Shown: positions 45,693 to 56,590, counted from the stretch's first letter. The stretch is DNA of 64,000 bases from Pontederia crassipes (GCA_030549335.1 CM060193.1:44935391-44999390), one strand, 5' to 3'. Notes: a model not told the origin generated them from the sequence alone. Translations and numbers: made by a program.

Positions 45693-47528
45693 CTAATTCT
45701 TAACCATGTATGAAGTTTTTCTGAACTAACATGAAAAGTACACTAAATTTTCTTTCTGTGCAGTTTATGATAAGATGTCAAAAGTTTGACTTCTTGTGGA
45801 CAGTTTTAAATCCGTTTTTTGTTCGATAAATTTGTATTGTGGAAGTGATTTGTATATTTGTAAATTCTATATACCAAATAAATTTTATTATTTAAGTAAT
45901 TTTTATGTGCTTACAAATACATATCTATGATTCATAAATTTATAAATAACTAATATATTTTACTCATAAGAAATAAATATGAAAGTAATCAAAATAAGTT
46001 ATATCACTTACAACTAATAAATACTTATTAATTATCAATGATTATGTTTATTAAGATAAAAAATACTTATAAAAAATAAAAAAGTAAAATGATTGCACTA
46101 GAATTTCTAATTAGATAATAAATTTATTCTCAATCACAAAAATATTAATCAAATAAAAATTTAAGATTTTACAAACCTTGTGCAAAATAAATAATCTTAT
46201 GTAAACATATAGAATCGTATAAATTCGTGTAGGAGCTTATAAGATTCTATGGATTTTTTAAAATTAATTTTCATGTAAAATCTAAACATTTAAGTTATTT
46301 AAGAGTTTAAGTTGATTGGTTTTTTGTTGAATCAGAAGACACAAAAGGGAAAATTGGTGATTTTATCGAAAATACTGATTTTACGAAATGTGTCGCGGAA
46401 GCATAAAATCGATTGGGTAAACTTTAAACTAAATAATGATCAAATCATATGCACAATAGAGTAAGAAGGAGAAGAAGAGAGAAAGACAGACACAAGAACG
46501 CAATGAGATTTGTTCAAGAGGTTTTGCTAAACCTTAACCTACGTTCCCGTTTTGACTTTTCGATTTCAAGTTCGTCAGAAATTCCATACTCTTCCTTTGT
46601 TCCAAATGGGGCAAGAAAGAAATTCTTAACTCTTGTCTTTTCTTCACTTCGAGATTTAAGGCGCGCATCTCTTAATCGAAAATTTTCACATGTCTCCGCT
46701 CAAGAGATAAGACACAACCTCTTATCATTCAAGAGTTCAACCGCCTATATAAGAGTACTACAACACTCTCCAACCTCTCTTTCATAATTTTGAAGCTCAC
46801 ACAAAAGAGGAAGAGATAAGGGTTAGAAAGTTTGCAAGTTTTGACTCAAATGGACTTCACAAGAGCTATCTCCAAGTTTGCTTAGAAGTTTTATCATTTC
46901 TTCACTTGTGGGTCCTCTTTTATAACCTTCTTAACTCCATTTAACCGTTGGGATTTATTTTTAACTTTTTGAGCCAAAATCGTTATAGTGCATTTTGCAT
47001 ACTGACCTATTAAAATTTTCTATTGATTGATCGATCGTCCGATCGCCAAAGTTACTGATGTCATCCGGTTGACCTGTAAATAGTACGAGAATGATAAATG
47101 TTAACCGAAAATTGAGTGCATGACGCAACACTTTCTTATTAAGACTTTTTTGATATTTTAAATATAACTTTAATTTTTTTGAAATTTGTACCATTAAAAT
47201 ATAATTATATAAGGTATAAAAACAACATTTTTAGTTATCTAAACTCTTAAAATCGTGAGAATTTGACTGACAATTTAGCAACATTGGACTTCCTTATACC
47301 CTTTGGATGAACATATATGTTCACAAATCAGTCCACATTTATGCTTGTGTCGAATTAACACAGATATGTTGGATATATTCTTCCCATACGCAGCAACGAC
47401 AACAGCTGGCGAGTGATGGAAACGTTGGGGAGCTGAATCTTGGCCATCAGCACCAGAAAGACAGAGAATATGAATCCCAGATGACGATGGCCTTCAACAT
47501 GCAACCAATCCAGCGCAATTTGCTGTAG
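43507..47528 (+). CDS. PI: PISTILLATA/GLOBOSA-type B-class MADS-box transcription factor
   Basis: Seven exons: 43507-43694, 43864-43930, 44265-44326, 44406-44505, 44600-44629, 44717-44761 and 47394-47528, joining in frame to 208 residues. The MADS domain starts [20 protein letters not shown], and the protein continues as [15 protein letters not shown], which is GLO/PI-type. The K-domain has [26 protein letters not shown]. The 30-bp exon 5 is typical of B-class genes. The C-terminus (KDREYESQM, then [13 protein letters not shown]) is a shortened, divergent PI motif. PI/GLO proteins bind CArG boxes as heterodimers with AP3/DEF to specify petals and stamens. An in-frame ATG at 43492 would add MAAVA; the conserved start is 43507. 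A tandem acceptor at exon 6 (cagcag) may add one Gln. Confidence 0.93.
44806..45375. mobile_element. hAT-like MITE in the PI-like gene intron (TSD ATTGCAAG)
   Basis: Element 44814-45367, 554 bp. It starts TAGGGCTGGATCGG and ends TTTTCGGCCCTA, short inverted ends. A perfect 8-bp duplication ATTGCAAG lies at 44806-44813 and 45368-45375. Subterminal 'cgagct/cgagcc' motifs fit hAT-type plant MITEs. No coding capacity. Confidence 0.88.
45639..45688. repeat. (AT)n microsatellite
   Basis: About 25 TA units in the last intron of the PI-like gene. Confidence 0.95.
46535..46975 (+). repeat. Dispersed LTR-like repeat, copy 2 (in intron)
   Basis: Matches 2285-2700 in the same orientation over several ordered blocks (see that entry). 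The preceding stretch 46320-46440 ('gtgtcgcggaagcataaaa') and the following 'gatcgatcgtccgatcg' at about 47030 may belong to the same element, for which LTR origin is likely but not shown. Confidence 0.55.
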
Positions 47529-48670
47529 TGGTTGGCTGTGACATGATTTCATTTGGTGTTCGATATATCTGCAGGTGAATGAACACTTCAGATTCTGTTT
47601 GCCCTTTGCCTTCAACTGGACAAAACAAGATATTGCAATGTCCTAACGAGTGTTTCTTTTGAACTTTACATTGATGAATTTTGTTCTCTTCAATCTGATC
47701 CATGACTTATACTTTTAATCGAAAAATGCTCCAAAGTTTGGGTCAGTACATATTGGAATGTGAACACCAAGATTCAACTGCAATATAATGGCAACTCTGC
47801 AGGAAATTTGGCATATAAGAATAAGTTTGATGATCAATAGGGATTTCATTTGCTCCTTTGAATGCAGGTTGAAGATGTTCTTGGTCTGTTTGGTTTCCTT
47901 CGGAGAAGTAAACATAACAGTTTAACGCATTCAAAATCGTCCTTCTGAATTGCCGATCTCTTGATCACTAAAATTTTTTCCTTTGCTTTCTTGAATCTCC
48001 ATGGAAATAGAATATGTTCATAGTTTACCACCGTTAGTAATTGTTTATGCATGCAATCCCTTATTTTTAAGCCCTACTAATATATAATTCTAGTTAAGAT
48101 GTCGATTTAAATCTTGTAATTTTTTTTTATTTTATGATCTTGTTATTCATGACCGATCTCCATTTCATTATGAGAATTTTATGTGTAAAATATTACTAAA
48201 ATTTTAATTTTAATCAATTATTCGATACTATATAATTTTAGATTAATAAAATAATATATATATATATATTACAATAATGATTAACTTAGATAAAATTGAA
48301 TATATTTTTTGTTCTTATTATGTTTTGATGTAATTTAGTTTAAAATTTAAAAGAAGTATGACTTACTGAAATGTGATAAATTTAAGATTTGAGTGTCATA
48401 ATAAATTTAATATATATATATATATATTTAATAAATAGTATCTTAGGATATTGGACTCGATTTTATTATTTTCGATCATGTGATCTCCTTATTTCAATTT
48501 TGACAACCTTAAATTATGACATTACTAGGGAAAATGTTTCTTTAAGTATAGAGTATTTTTCATTCCGAAAACTTGATAAGACCCCAAATCTGCTACATCC
48601 CTGACAAATGAATTAGGGAAGCATTGTTTTGGGTTGAATTGAGTTTGACATCACGATTTTGAGCAATTTC
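47529..48670. other. 3' flank of the PI-like gene
   Basis: Likely 3' UTR and downstream sequence. From about 48050 it is very AT-rich with short AT repeats (48260, 48412). Overlapping frames on the minus strand (47355-48052) are shadows without family resemblance. Confidence 0.4.
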
Positions 48671-48673
48671 TAA

Positions 48674-49792
48674 GGGGCCGTTTGGTTGTGTAATAAAGGA
48701 TGGAATAAACGTATATTATGAAGAATAGCGCCAAACGATTGTGAGAATAGATTTTTCTCTCGACAAGTTTTGCACAAAAATCAAGACGTGTTTATCCGTG
48801 TCAGGACCGTGTTTTGAGAATTCCAAATTCTACGAAACGGACGGAATTGCACCTATTCTCCTTTTCTCATGGGGGCATGACAGTAATTTTACTATTCACA
48901 CTGTGTGCCCTATATGCAATTAATCGTCGACCGATCCCTCTTTTTTTGGCCACTTTCCCCTCTATCCGTCTCCGCGATGGTTATGCCCTAGACGACTGCG
49001 ACTGATCCAACGTGAGGTGGCTTCGATCGATCTGGTGGCTTTGACATTTTGCTTTAGGTGAGTCCTCGATCGATCCTGTGCAAGGTGTCTCGTTCCGATT
49101 CTAGAGATTTTTTTTCTGACGATCATTTTGGTTTTCCCCTCTTTCAATCAATCCCTCTTTTAATCTCATTTTTTCCCCTTCCGCCGACGATCACCGGTGC
49201 CGCCTGTGTATGTCACGCTGTGTGTTCATCGACTTAGGCATTTCATGTTTGATCGGCTACGACGTCGTCGACTCGCTCCACGACACTCTTCCAACTTCTA
49301 AAATAGGTATCTCTCACCTTCCTTTCATCATGATTCCTTGTCTTCAGTCTCCTTCTACATTTTGTGTCTTTTCATTGTTCCATATTTTGACACTGCTTTC
49401 TTTTATACGCATCCTGCGCAGATCTTTGCGAAGCTCACTGCATGTTACCCGAGTAATCGACGTCGATGAGAATTGTCTCATCTACTTTTTGCAAGGTCTC
49501 TCTGCAAACATAGGTACAATTGCATGCTGTGATTACTGAAAAGTTCTCCATGTATAGAGCAAGTTGTTAGTGCAATCACCCTTAGATGATTCCTGATAGG
49601 TAAATGAACAATTATTAGAATTGCATATTTGAACATATAATCACTCCTTGTAGTTACCAATTTGTCCTACGCACTCGGCATTTACGACGCTATGTATAAC
49701 CACTTGTCTATTTTCTAGCAATTCGTATTCGCCCTGTTCCTATGTCATTTTCTCAATTTAATAATCATATGTTATACACACTCGTAGTCGTA
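48674..49792. other. Left-hand non-coding part of the Harbinger element
   Basis: It contains the left terminal repeat and about 1.1 kb before ORF1. C/T-rich leader-like sequence lies at 48935-49200. The frame 49210-49539 is hydrophobic and without family resemblance. The promoter for ORF1 is expected here, but no specific element is identifiable. Confidence 0.4.
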
Positions 49793-50831
49793 ATGTCCCA
49801 AGAAATCGGCTCTAGAAACAAAGATGGCAGCATCCGGAAAAAGCGTCTCATGAATTGGAATGATGAGTTAGACCAAGTATTTGTTGGTGTCATGAAAATT
49901 GAATATCTAGATGGGAACTTCACATCGGACACATGGAAGCGCATATTGACAAGATTTAATGAGACCACGGGGAAGGGTTATGATATGCATAATCAGAAAA
50001 ATAAGCTTAAAGTTTTGCGGAAGTCGTACCTACTTTACAGAAGTCTAATTAATCGAAGTGGCTGGGGATGGGATTCCGATAAGAAAATCCCTACCCCAGG
50101 TGAAGCTGCCTTATGGGAAGAGGTTATAGCGGTAAGCGTCTAGGACAACCTCACCATCAATTATCCATCGGACCCTTCTTAACGTCTCATTAATGATCTT
50201 CTTTTCCTTCATGTAATAGTACGGGAGAATTAAGGACAATCCCTCTCCAGTGTACGATGACCTCGACTTCATTTACTCTAAGAACACTGCTACTGGGAGC
50301 AGGGCCTTTGCCACGACCATGAATGGAATGCCATCAGACGACCATGACCAACTTGAGGGCGTTGACGCAGAAGAGGTTGGCATACACCTAGAGGGTATGA
50401 ACTTCTGCCCTGCTGCTACCAGCAATGACCCAAGTAGTGGTTTCGCAAACGAAGCCACTTACGATAGTCCTTCATCGGATCCCTTCGCTGGAGTGAGCCC
50501 TACATCGGCTATAGGAAAGAGGGCCAGATTTAGTGGCCAACAAACTAGAAATAGAAAGGGAAGGGCGGACAATAGTGAGGCAATGGAGATTATGAAGAAG
50601 ATGACACAACAAGGAAAGAAGAGGCTCCTTCTGATGGATGAGATATTGCAGCGCGAGAAGCAGGCGAACCCGTACACTAGGACAGAATGTTGGACCAAGC
50701 TACGCGAGAAAGTGACGAATTGCACTCTTGAGTTCAAAATGGCTATGATTGAAACATTCAAAGATAAAAGCAATTGCTGGCCTTTCATGACCTGCGACGA
50801 TGAAATGTTGGAGCCGTGGCTGTTAGAATAG
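49793..50831 (+). CDS. PIF/Harbinger ORF1: Myb/SANT-like DNA-binding protein
   Basis: Two exons, 49793-50131 and 50220-50831, joined in phase 0 (GT-AG), 316 residues. The N-terminal half has the trihelix-like Myb_DNA-bind_3 pattern: LMNWNDELDQVFVGVM, then DTWKRILTRFNETTGKGY, then LKVLRKSYLLYRSLI. The second half is low-complexity, then a basic stretch (GKRARFSGQQTRNRKGRAD) and a helical region. In this superfamily ORF1 binds element ends and helps bring the transposase to DNA in the nucleus. The stop TAG at 50829 is followed in the same frame by another 112 open codons to 51170, rich in Ser/Thr/Pro and beginning VEEYRRKHPQEG. The stop may thus be a nonsense mutation in a longer protein. ATG 49793 was preferred over 49742 because the family-like sequence starts there. 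Confidence 0.85.
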
Positions 50832-51472
50832 GTAGAAGAGTATAGGAGGAAGCATCCGCAAGAAGGATCGGGATCTGCCTTCTTTGGATGCACTACCTCT
50901 AGTTTCACAGTTGGATCCTCACAATCGATCCCATCAGTAGCCTTCGTATTGACTTCCTCGCGACTTCCGGCCACATATTTTGGTACGACTCTACCACCTG
51001 TGCCTTTTGCATCATCCCCCGGGCCAACAGGCAATCTTTCGGCAACTACATTTTCTATCTGTAGCACATTCGCTCCACCAATACTCTCTTCTCAGTTTGC
51101 ATCTACTTTAGCAACCGCTACTTGTATGGGTTTCGTGTTTCGTTCTTCGCCCATGAGTCTTGTATCCTGATCACTTTGTAGACACCTAGCACGTGTCATG
51201 GAACTTTTGGCACCATCTTTTGGCATCATGTTATGTAACATATGTTATTAATCGTTTCTTCTCGAGTGATCAGATTTTGGTCCATGTGGACAAAACATAT
51301 GACAGTATTCTGTAATAACCATGACAGTAATCGTTTCTTTATTACATACCTAATTATGTCGCATCTTGTCTTAACTACTGCCTTAATTTTTAATTCTCTG
51401 TTATTGTATTGTATAATGTATGTGTGATTATTTTCCCTTTGCTCTTGTGCTTCCCTTGTGTGCTTCCCGTAG

Positions 51473-52844
51473 ATGAGTAGAGGAATATTGATACAATTTT
51501 TGGTTGAGGAGGAAAAATTCCAAGAGGACCTGATGAACATTATAATGACATGTGGCACATTTGAATTACATCTGCGAGCACCAATTCAAAGACTTTCGTG
51601 CAGAACTTGTCCCTACTCAGGGCATGAGGTCATCGTGAACATCCTTAAGGGTCATCCCCAGCATTGTTATGACTTATTTAGATTGTCTCCCATGATGTTT
51701 CTGAAGCTGGAGGAGTTACTAACATCGAGGAATCTAATACATGGTACACAATACACAACTACGTGCGAGCAACTCGCTTTTTTCCTGCATTGCCTTGGGC
51801 ACAGCATGACCAACAGGAACCTAGCCAAGCAATTCCAATATTCAGGCGAAATGATATCAAGGCATTTCAATAATGTGCTTAGGGTGATATGCATCCTTGC
51901 TAAAGAGTTCATTGTACTGCCCACTAGAAGTGAAGACGTGCATACGCGCATTCGCAATAGTGACAAATTCTTCTCCCGTTTCGCAGTAAGTACGCTACTC
52001 CAGTAGTGTTATTTTCCCTCAATCGATCTCATTCGTGGACTCTAAAATGAAGTTTCTCAATGTATCTAAATTTTAGAATGCCCTTGGAGCTGTCGATGGG
52101 ACTCATGTACCTGCAATGGTTCGGAAGGCTGACCAGCCTCGTTATAGGAATCGTAAGGGATTCATATCTCAAAATGTGATGGCGGTGACTTCCTTTGGTC
52201 ACTCATTCCTTTATGCGTGCACTGGATGGGAGGGGTCAGCCGCGGATATGAGGGTCCTTCGTTGGTGTGTGGAAAATGCGGGATTTGTTGTACCTGAAGG
52301 TAAATTCTTTCTTGTGGATTCTGGATATACGAATTCTGAAAAGTTCCTTGCACCATATCGTGGGGTAAAGTACCACTTGTCGGAGTTTAATAATAGACAA
52401 AGAAGGTACGACAATCCTAAGGAGCTTTACAATCATAGGCATGCCCAACTAAGAAATTGTGTGGAGAAGAAATTCGGTATTTTGAAGTCACGTTTCGGAA
52501 TCCTTCGGACCACTATGCAGTACCCTATTGGAACTCAAGAGAAGATTGTGTTAGCATGTTGTGTCGTGCATAATTTCATTAAGCGTTATCAAGGAACTGA
52601 CGAATACTTCAGCTTCCCAAGACTCCAACCTGATAACAATATCAATGTCAATGGGACGGCTTCAAATGTCCAACTGGGAACCGTAGAAAGTCAAAGAGAA
52701 GAAATGGTTTGGAGTGCGATTGCTGTCCAGCTTTGGGCTGCTCATCAAAATCGTCGAGGTGAGAGCTGTGATATGAAGTCTAACAAAATTATATGTGAAG
52801 CAAAAATAACTTATTGTTATTGCGTAGGTAATCCAGAGGCATGA
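51473..52844 (+). CDS. PIF/Harbinger transposase (DDE_Tnp_4 / HARBI1-like)
   Basis: Exons 51473-51985, 52077-52758 and 52828-52844 give 403 residues. The DDE triad is readable: D in ALGAVDGTHVPA (start of exon 2), D in FFLVDSGYTNSEKF, E in LRNCVEKKFGILKSRFGIL. Other family phrases are FISQNVMAVTSFGHSFLYACTGWEGSAAD and YHLSEF. The N-terminal part has the helix-rich region with LHCLGHSMTNRNLAKQFQYSGEMISRHF. The enzyme cuts and rejoins the element at TAA/TTA targets, working with ORF1. The last intron (52759-52827) is 69 bp, a multiple of three without a stop, so a retained form 23 residues longer is equally open. No disabling change is seen. It lies about 640 bp after ORF1 on the same strand. 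Confidence 0.92.
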
Positions 52845-52861
52845 GATGATGGCATATGCTT

Positions 52862-54313
52862 CTTTCTTCATATCGGGCGCTTTGGTATGCAATACTTCAG
52901 CTTCCCTGTTAAATCTACAAGCTCTTGCCTTTAACATTACATGCATTAAGTACATGTTACAATTACATTCACTGAGATTCATTACATAATGTGTGCATTT
53001 TGAATTCTTTTACATTGGACTGTGATTGTGTGGCATACTGACTTGAATATGTTTTTCTATTTTCAGTGTGGAATAAGGGTGTATGCCACATGTTTTCTCA
53101 CTATACATTAGATGATGTTGAACCCAAGGGCTCCCTCTGGGTGCCAACGAATAGAATGTTAATTTTTTAATAACCATTGTTGTCATGTACTCTTACAATG
53201 TTGATTCGAAGTCCTTAGTGGACATCGGGCTCTTGTCATTTGTAACATTTCGTCATGTGTGTGTACTGAATTTGATTTCTTCATTGAAGTAAACATCGCA
53301 TGAGAAATTCCATTGCTTTCCATTTCATCTGCAATTACTAGATTTTGAAGTTGAGGCCATCTACTTATCGTTCATCTGCAATTACTGTATTTTGTATACA
53401 TACTTTTCTTTCCTACATTTGTTTTGTGAAGTTGCTTTAATTTATATTTAGAAGCTGCCCATTATTGTTTTTTGGAATATGGTTCTGTAACTCCTACCAC
53501 TTGAATGCAGATTGTATGAATATCATATCCATCGTTTACTATTCGTGCGATTCATTTTTATCGTTCTTTCCGAATGTTGCTCTCCAAATGTGATGGCTGT
53601 GATGACCTTATTCGACATCTCATAGTCATGTTTTATTTTCATTGCATTGAGGCCTTCTTTTATTTCATTACATGTGGCCATGTGATTATAAAGGTGCGAT
53701 GTGATTATAACTTGTTTCGAAATAGACGAATGAACATACGCTAACTTGTTACGAAGGCATTCATATGTTTCGGAAAGAAGGAAAAAAACACTCCAACGAT
53801 ACTCAAATTGACAGAAAAAAACATTCCAACAATAAACAAATGTTATTCTTCCAAGGGTTTCGACCAGCAGTTAACATGTATTTGTTCCAATACACAAATG
53901 AATATGCATTTGTTCTCAATTTTGGATATGCATTGGGATGTAATATGTCAATGAATTTTCTTCTTTAGATACACAGGACGGAATTCGGTAACTTTCTCCT
54001 TTGCAGAAACTGAGACAAATGCAAAGTTGTCTTTGTGCGTTATGAATCTGCAATCGCACTGCATATGCATATCCATTACATTTGCGAAATTGTCTTGTGC
54101 AAAATTACATAATTGCCGTGTACAACTCAAAATCACACTGCATATGCATATCCATTACATTTGTGTGTGTCAACAATACACATTTGTCGACACATTCATC
54201 TACACTGTAAGATGGATTTCAGACCTCGCCCAAAACACACTGTGTGGGACAACCAAATTACGGTAGATGCAGATACGAAATGTGATGGTGAGGACCGTAG
54301 CGGAAATCAAAAG
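52862..54313. other. Right-hand non-coding part of the Harbinger element
   Basis: No coding frame supported. A 28-bp block beginning 'cactgcatatgcat' occurs twice, at 54057 and 54136, 79 bp apart; repeated subterminal motifs can be protein-binding sites, but this is not shown. The polyadenylation region of the transposase probably lies at the start of this stretch. Confidence 0.45.
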
Positions 54314-54736
54314 CTAACATATGTCGTTCATGATGTACTGAAGTTCATAACGACGCAAGCAATAACAATTCCTAAGAAAAAAATAGACGACTCGATCTCG
54401 TCGGAGCCGTTTCATGGTTGCTTCCAATGTGTCGCACTTCTTCACTAGATCAGTTATTACGATGATCGCACGGGGCTCTACGAACGTATCAGCCAATTTG
54501 AAAAATCTGCAATCAGTAGAGGAATTGTCTCTCTGCGTATACAAATGTATGAATATAATAAGACAGTGAGACGATATTTAGAAGTGCTGGGAGGTTCAAG
54601 AAGCATGCTAGTAACCTGAAAATGTGGACAGCCCCAAAATCTTCTACTCGGGTTTGCAAAAGTCCATGCCATCCTCAAGATGCACGCGTCTCCATAGTGA
54701 AAGATTGGCTCCATATGTAGATAGTTTTCTTCGTCG
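54314..54736 (-). pseudogene. GRF-type zinc-finger-like reading frame inside the Harbinger element
   Basis: Two minus-strand exons are inferred: about 54736-54616 and 54532-54314, joined in phase 0 across an 83-bp GT-AG intron. The first reads MEPIFHYGDACILRMAWTF, then ANPSRRFWGCPHFQ. The second continues RDNSSTDCRFFKLADTF, then an amphipathic region VITDLVKKCDTLEATMKRL and a hydrophobic end. The pattern N-P-x-R-R-F-x-x-C with a following C-x-F-F is that of GRF zinc fingers, which bind nucleic acid in several DNA-processing proteins and in many small plant proteins. The first two metal ligands (usually C-x-C-G) appear as F-x-Y-G, so zinc binding is doubtful. An AAACCCTAG-like leader lies upstream near 54950. 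The start codon is uncertain. It may be a captured host fragment or a third element gene. Confidence 0.55.
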
Positions 54737-55405
54737 ACAACTTCGATGAGGCTGAGCGCACCTGCACAGCGGGAGGAGGCCAACCACACCTGCACAGCGG
54801 TATAGGCCGGCGATGACTTACAAGTAGTGGAAAAGGGGACAACGAGTGAAATGTAAGTGAAAGGAACGACATTGGAAATGCATGTAATATGATGAACACG
54901 CACCCATTGTCGCCCCTGCTTGGATCGTCGGAATTTCGTCAAGGGCCGCTAGGGTTTTTCCGACCCTATCGCCCGAAAGAGGATTTTTTATATGACAACG
55001 AATTCATACAAGGGGTACTCTCATCTTTCGGATGTCAGTAATTCCGGTGTCAAACAAACAATGCCAAGGAATTGGATAACTATAAAAAGTGGGAATAGAC
55101 GAGAGAATACCCATTCGCAGAGAATAAATGATACTATTCCGCGAGGTTCCATTCCACAATCAAACGGCCCTTAAGAGTCATCTTATCTTTTTTACGTGTT
55201 CATTTACCTCATCTAAATGCAGGAGGCGAAGCCTTGCCACTTAAATTTTCTTGAGCTCGTATTATAAGGAGATTAAAGATGATTTGTGAAGTTGGATCGG
55301 CAATATTTCTAATGTTGCCTTTATATATATAGTAAACATATGGAACATGGAAAAGAACTGAATTATTTTAAAAAATTGCAAAATTCTGCATGACTCCTTA
55401 CGATC

Positions 55406-56590
55406 TAAGGTTGCGTTTGACAATGAAATCAGACTGAAATCGTGCCTTTGTTCTGCTTAGTTCTACCAAGCGCAGCACTGGAACAAAATATGGAACCAGA
55501 CCATCACGTGATTTGGTTGTAGGTGCTCCGGTTCTACGAAATCAGCCATTTTTTACGTGACATTATTTTTTTTTGTTATTTCATTTTTTCTTTTTTCTTT
55601 TTTCTTTTCTCTCACACATTTCTCTTAAAAAATAAATTATTTGTATATATAAAATAATTTTAACTACATATGAATATAATATTATTTATGACTTATTATT
55701 TCTTTAAAATTTTAAATATTTTATTAAATATAATTAATTTTAAAAATATTTTTTTATATTTGAATAATATATTTTTAAACAAAAATTTTTCCATTATTTT
55801 TTTTTATTTTATAATTAATTTTTAATTAATAATAAAATTTACTTTATAATTACAATAATTATTTTTAATTCAAAATCCACAAAAAATTCATCCATCAAAT
55901 TCAACTTTTTCTTATCACATAAACTCCCTGGTGCATCATTACGTTCCATTCCATTCAAACACATCGAACTAATATGTCAATTCAACTATTCAAATCGTAG
56001 TTCTATTTCTAAACGCAGCAATGCTTGGCAAAGGAACCAAGTTAGAAGGTTTCGTCTGATTCCGTCAAACACACCTAGAATCTGATTCCAATATTAGAAC
56101 CGAAAATTAGAACTAGGTCATGATCTGGTTCCACCTTTTTGGTAGAATCGGGGTACTGTAGCTGGGAACAATATTTTTTGCTCGACATGACATTGTTTTA
56201 TTTTTCTTTTCTCTCACACATTTCTCTTATAAAATAAATTATTCAATAAATATAAAATAATTTTAATAAAGAATTAAAATAAGATTATTTGTTACTTATT
56301 AGTTCATTAAAAAAATTAATATTTCATTAATTATAATTAATTTAGAAATTATTTTTTATATTTAAATAATATATTTTAAAAAATTCCTTATTTTTTATTT
56401 TATAATTTATTTAAATTAATGATATAATTATACTTTATAATTATAATAATAATAATTTTTAATTCAAAACTCACCAAAATTCATGTATTTTTGCTTTCCA
56501 CTTCATTTAAACACATTTGAACTAATATGTCAATTCAATTACACCGAGAACTTAGAAGGAATCACGGTTCTATTTTCAAATGCAGCCTAA
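55406..56590. mobile_element. Tourist-like repeat with an internal duplication (TSD TAA)
   Basis: Element 55409-56587. The left end GGTTGCGTTTGACAATGAAA and the right end (reverse complement GGCTGCATTTGAAAATAGAA) are inverted copies, and TAA flanks both sides (55406-55408, 56588-56590). The inside contains two direct copies of a segment ('cttttctctcacacatttct', 'aaataaattatt', 'taatatgtcaattcaa') at about 55600-56000 and 56205-56560. The interior is AT-rich without coding sequence. The terminal wording is of the PIF/Harbinger-MITE kind but differs from the autonomous element next door. Confidence 0.75.

Larger units (their letters stand above)
44762..47393 (+). other. Last intron of the PI-like gene, enlarged by repeats
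   Basis: A 2632-bp GT-AG intron; the other five are about 80-335 bp. It contains a hAT-like MITE (44814-45367), an (AT)n tract (45639-45688) and an LTR-like repeat (46535-46975) in the gene's orientation. The exons on both sides join in frame and keep family-like sequence, so the gene appears to tolerate the insertions. Confidence 0.85.
48671..55174 (+). mobile_element. Complete PIF/Harbinger DNA transposon (TSD TAA)
   Basis: Element 48674-55171, 6498 bp. The left end GGGGCCGTTTGGTTGTGTAA matches the reverse complement of the right end (AGGGCCGTTTGATTGTGGAA), and TAA is duplicated at 48671-48673 and 55172-55174. The inside holds a Myb/SANT-like ORF1 and a DDE transposase on the + strand, the two proteins such elements need, and a GRF-zinc-finger-like reading frame on the minus strand near the right end. 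At 6.5 kb it is a full-length, possibly autonomous copy apart from a stop late in ORF1. Confidence 0.92.

Noticed and set aside
54675-54899. Alternative frame with PLCRCGWPPPAV as the first half of the GRF finger
   Set aside because: It has the C-x-C-G look, but no splice acceptor joins it in frame to the N-P-x-R-R-F part except by skipping the HYGDACILRM segment, which itself aligns better with the family.
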